Shown here one piece after another: positions 4,519-6,823 of a DNA stretch of 6,823 nt. The notes beneath the pieces are model-generated. The model had not been told where the DNA came from. It made no database searches and saw only the letters and a list, made by a program, of their open reading frames with translations. Position 1 is the stretch's first letter; each line of letters starts with the position of its first letter. The stretch spans positions 1 through 6,823 of the forward strand of contig NZ_JAWDXO010000071.1 in the NCBI RefSeq assembly GCF_032477075.1, in the 5' to 3' direction. The stretch is from Fusobacterium sp. (GTDB lineage: Bacteria > Fusobacteriota > Fusobacteriia > Fusobacteriales > Fusobacteriaceae). The translations under genes were made by a program, and so were the position numbers.

Positions 4519-5793
4519 ATGATAAAAAAGAATTTAAGTATAGCTTATAAGAAAAGTGATGGGAGATTAAGTCATTGCAGATTAAATTTAACAAAAGATT
4601 TAGTAACAATACTAGAACTAACATCAGAAAAAAGATCAATAGATTTAGAGTTTAAAAATAATTTTATTTTGTTAAAAAGGTATAAAGAAAAATTTGAAGA
4701 AGTAATAGAAAAATCGGAAGAAAAATTATTGTACCTTCATACTTTAATTACAGCAAGTTATGAAGAAAAAAAGAATAATTTTAAAATGTTGATACCACTT
4801 CCTATTGTTAAAGAATGGAATCTGGAGAAAACAAAAGCTATAATGATAGAAAAAAAAGATACAAATAAAGTAATACTAGAACCTTTGGAGGAAAGTAAGA
4901 TGGAGGATATAAAGAAAAAAAGTAATATTGAATCTGAAACAAAAATATATCAAAGTGAAGGCTCTGTTGGAGCTTTATCTATAATGGAAGTAACAGAAGA
5001 AAAAAAAGATGGAACTGTATTTACATTTAAAGTTGAAAAAGGAGGAATTGGAAAAACTTTTTTAACTGTACAAATAGGAGCAGGATTAGCTTTAGCAGGA
5101 TTCAGAATTCTTATTATAACTTCTGATCCACAAAATAATATTATAGGTATGGCTTTGAAATCAGAAATAGATAAAAATGAAGAATCATCACATTACACAA
5201 CTTTTGATAAAAAAAGAGTAACTATAGATAACAGAACAAAAGGATTGAAATCTTGGATTAGGAACGAAACAGGAGAAATAATTAAATTAAGAGAAAATCT
5301 TGATTTTATTCCTTTAGAAAGCCCAATAGATTCGGGTTCAATAAGTAAAGAATTTAAAGAAAATCTGAAAAAGTTCATAGAAATAAAGAAAAAAGAATAT
5401 GATTATATTTTAATTGATAGTATTCCTACTAAAAAGCTGGATAGTGAATTCTTAAAATATACAGATCAAATAATAGTTCCAGCATATGGGGATAAATTTA
5501 CAACAGAAGGGGTTGTAGAAGTTATTAAATCTGTAGGAGTAGATAAAGTTTTTGCAATTATATTCAATAGATATGATGGAACAGCTACTCAAAAAGCTTA
5601 TTATAATCAAATAAAAGAAATAATAGAGCAAACAGATATATGCTTTCCTTTGCCTATAAAACAGCTTTCAGCTATCAGTAAAATGGTAGAACGAGGAAAA
5701 ACTATTTGGGAAAGTAATGACAAAAAAATAATAGAAATAGCAAAAGAGTTACAAGAAGTACTAATAAAAATAATACAAAAAACTGTAGCATAA
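4519..5793 (+). CDS. parA: ParA-type partition ATPase with AbrB-like N-terminal extension
   Basis: Plasmid partition ATPase that, as a family, forms ATP-dependent dimers on nucleoid DNA and moves plasmids through their centromere complex. The ATPase domain covers about residues 165-420: deviant Walker A KGGIGKT (174-180) with the signature lysine K174, SDPQNN (202-207) for the A' motif, and Walker B YILIDS (296-301). Residues 1-125 are not the usual helix-turn-helix of large ParA proteins. Two stretches, about 17-54 (CRLNLTKDLVTILEL and following) and 88-123 (MLIPLPIVKEWNLEKTKAIM then KVILEP), look like tandem SpoVT/AbrB-type beta units joined by a charged helix (55-85). This would be a DNA-binding module, perhaps for autoregulation. 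The ATG follows AAGGAG (4508-4513) by five bases. The parB-like gene starts 15 bases downstream. The ATPase call is secure; the AbrB reading is by eye. Confidence 0.93.
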   Translation: MIKKNLSIAYKKSDGRLSHCRLNLTKDLVTILELTSEKRSIDLEFKNNFILLKRYKEKFEEVIEKSEEKLLYLHTLITASYEEKKNNFKMLIPLPIVKEWNLEKTKAIMIEKKDTNKVILEPLEESKMEDIKKKSNIESETKIYQSEGSVGALSIMEVTEEKKDGTVFTFKVEKGGIGKTFLTVQIGAGLALAGFRILIITSDPQNNIIGMALKSEIDKNEESSHYTTFDKKRVTIDNRTKGLKSWIRNETGEIIKLRENLDFIPLESPIDSGSISKEFKENLKKFIEIKKKEYDYILIDSIPTKKLDSEFLKYTDQIIVPAYGDKFTTEGVVEVIKSVGVDKVFAIIFNRYDGTATQKAYYNQIKEIIEQTDICFPLPIKQLSAISKMVERGKTIWESNDKKIIEIAKELQEVLIKIIQKTVA

Positions 5794-5808
5794 AATATTG
5801 GAGGATAA

Positions 5809-6528
5809 ATGGGAAAATTAGATTTATCAGCTTTGAAAAAAATAGCTGAAGATAGAAAAGTTGAAAATACAGGAACTATTATAGTACACCAAGAAAATAA
5901 AGGTATGTGTAAAAAAGAAGATATAAAAAAGACAATTTTGATAGAAGATCATTTATTTACAGAATTTACAGAAGATAAAGAAGTTATAAATTATTTGAAA
6001 GACAAAACTGTAGAATTGTTATATACACAGGCAAATGCAATATTAGATATAGGAAAAATTTTAAATGAAGTGGCAGATGAATTAGGAAAGAAAGGAAGTT
6101 CTGAAGGATTATATAATAAATATCTTGAAATAAATGGATATAATAAAAATACTGCACTAAGATATAGAAAAAGATATGAATTGTATAATAAGGCAAATAA
6201 AGATCATACTAAAAATATAATTGCCTTATTACCAGTTAAACATTTAGAGAAATTATATAAAGCAGAAGATTTGATTGAAAGTATAGAAGAAAATGACTCA
6301 ATTACATTAGAAGAAATAAAAGAATTATTAGATGATTCAAAAAAAATAGTGAATAAACTAGAGGAAAAAAATAAGACAGAATTTGATCAAGAAGTATTTG
6401 AGTTTGACTTTAATTTTGATAATTTAGATAAATTAAAAAATAAATATAAAGAGCTGGAAGAAGAAAAAAGAAAAAAAATAAACAAATTATTGTTACAAAT
6501 TGAAAAAATAATAGAAGAAAGTAACTAA
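5809..6528 (+). CDS. ParB-like centromere-binding protein candidate (DUF3102-like helical domain)
   Basis: Second partition gene by position. It does not show the ParB/Srx nuclease-like domain of standard ParB. The N-terminus MGKLDLSALKKIAEDRK is short and basic, like the peptides of centromere-binding proteins that stimulate ParA, often through an arginine. Residues about 68-127 (QANAILDIGKILNEVADEL, then YNKYLEINGYNKNTALRYRK) resemble the DUF3102-type helical domain, with NGYNKNTALRYRKRY as the likely DNA-recognition helix. Residues 150-239 are acidic and lysine-rich helices, probably a coiled-coil dimer region. The ATG follows TTGGAGG (5798-5804) by four bases, 15 bases after parA. The final codons and TAA stop lie in the left arm of palindrome copy 2, its possible binding site. 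The function is inferred from context; it could instead be a regulatory protein. Confidence 0.75.
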   Translation: MGKLDLSALKKIAEDRKVENTGTIIVHQENKGMCKKEDIKKTILIEDHLFTEFTEDKEVINYLKDKTVELLYTQANAILDIGKILNEVADELGKKGSSEGLYNKYLEINGYNKNTALRYRKRYELYNKANKDHTKNIIALLPVKHLEKLYKAEDLIESIEENDSITLEEIKELLDDSKKIVNKLEEKNKTEFDQEVFEFDFNFDNLDKLKNKYKELEEEKRKKINKLLLQIEKIIEESN

Positions 6529-6550
6529 GTCCCACGCGTGGGACTTAGTT
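6523..6550. repeat. 28-bp perfect palindrome, copy 2 of a duplicated element
   Basis: Identical over 29 bases (6522-6550) to 4004-4032, with the same core GTCCCACGCGTGGGAC (6529-6544). Its left arm includes the last bases of the Asn codon and the TAA stop of the parB-like gene. Its right arm ends four bases before AAGGAG, the ribosome site of the antitoxin gene. No promoter can fit between it and that gene, so full termination here would silence the antitoxin unless a promoter lies inside parB. That favours a protein-binding site or partial terminator. Confidence 0.9.
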
Positions 6551-6565
6551 TTAAAAGGAGCAGCC

Positions 6566-6748
6566 ATGACAGAAATAGAAAAAAGAAGAAAAGAAGTAGA
6601 AAAAGCTAAAATTTTATCAAGAGTAGACGGAACAGGAGAGCTAAATACAGAAACAGCTCAATGGTTTGAAGATTATGCTGAAGGAAAAATATCATATGAA
6701 GAACTAGGAGAAAAAATAAAAAAACAACTTCTTAATTTAGCAAAATGA
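6566..6748 (+). CDS. VbhA-like antitoxin of a Fic toxin-antitoxin pair
   Basis: A 60-residue protein resembling the VbhA antitoxin family, which blocks Fic AMP-transferase toxins by inserting a helix over their ATP site. The family-like run is KAKILSRVDGTG (13-24), then TAQWFEDYAEGKISYEELGE (30-49), where YAEGKISYEE matches the common Y-x-x-G-x-I-S-x-E-E ending. The inhibitory motif of the family is (S/T)xxxE(G/N). Here the matching place reads LSRVDG (17-22), with Asp for Glu and the Ser one residue off, so inhibition may be altered or the alignment may shift. The ATG follows AAGGAG (6555-6560) by five bases, 37 bases after the parB-like gene. The next frame, 22 bases on, begins like a Fic protein, the expected antitoxin-toxin order. 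It is probably co-transcribed with the partition genes. Confidence 0.8.
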   Translation: MTEIEKRRKEVEKAKILSRVDGTGELNTETAQWFEDYAEGKISYEELGEKIKKQLLNLAK

Positions 6749-6770
6749 ATAATAAAAAAGGGGAATATTC

Positions 6771-6823
6771 ATGAAATATTTTGATCCATATTTAAATGAA
6801 AATGGAGTTCTTAAAAATAAATT
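6771..6823 (+). CDS. Start of a probable Fic-family toxin, cut by the window edge
   Basis: Only 17 codons are visible: MKYFDPYLNENGVLKNK. The pattern of a hydrophobic/aromatic opening followed by NGVLKNK is typical of the N-terminus of Fic/DOC-family proteins, where VLKNKLGI commonly precedes the Fic core. The catalytic HPFxxGNGR motif would lie outside the window, so activity cannot be judged. The ATG is preceded by AAGGGGAA (6758-6765), and the gene follows the VbhA-like antitoxin by 22 bases. If it is a Fic enzyme, its role would be to AMPylate host targets when the antitoxin is lost. Confidence 0.7.
   Translation, partial: MKYFDPYLNENGVLKNK

Noticed and set aside
5193..5378. Minus-strand open frame inside parA
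   Set aside because: Shadow of a well-supported gene with conserved motifs on the other strand.
5984..6196. Minus-strand hydrophobic open frame inside the parB-like gene
   Set aside because: The Tyr/Ile/Leu-rich product is what A-rich coding DNA gives when read backwards; no ribosome site.

Overview
The window is very A+T-rich, uses AGA and A/T-ending codons heavily, and has spaced strong GGAGG ribosome sites. Together with the type of replication initiator, this suggests a low-G+C anaerobe, most likely of the Fusobacteriota (Fusobacterium or a relative). The assignment rests on composition and protein style, not on a database match. The gene set (iteron origin, Rep, partition genes, toxin-antitoxin) is a plasmid backbone.

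Layout. 1-235 holds a leftward HU-type DNA-binding protein gene cut by the window edge. 236-777 is the replication origin region: A+T-rich DNA, an array of 22-bp iterons (471-700), and a near-consensus promoter driving the Rep_3-type initiator (778-2070), which ends at an intrinsic terminator (2081-2107). 2108-2390 is non-coding and contains a three-step nested inverted repeat. 2391-3998 encodes a protein with an adenine-methyltransferase-like N-terminus and a DUF4942-like C-terminus. A long perfect palindrome follows it.

From about 4165 to the end lies a tightly spaced rightward gene group: a 45-residue ORF (4355-4492), a ParA ATPase with an unusual N-terminus that looks like two AbrB-type units (4519-5793), a centromere-binding-protein candidate (5809-6528), a VbhA-like antitoxin (6566-6748), and the first codons of what looks like its Fic toxin (6771 onward). 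A second copy of the palindrome sits between the ParB-like gene and the antitoxin gene, so the two copies flank the partition genes.

The least expected feature is in the leader of this group. A rightward promoter (4165-4193) and a leftward promoter (4274-4302) face each other. The leftward one would make an RNA of about 65 nt ending at a strong intrinsic terminator, complementary to the first part of the rightward transcript. The hairpin loop is CGCCAA in the sense strand and UUGGCG in the antisense strand, a YUNR-type recognition loop typical of plasmid antisense RNA controls. I infer an antisense-RNA switch over a combined partition and addiction operon.

Taken together: Rep and iterons replicate the plasmid, HU may help open or bend the origin, ParA and the ParB-like protein segregate it (with the paired palindromes as candidate binding sites), and VbhA/Fic would penalise loss. 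The methyltransferase is accessory.
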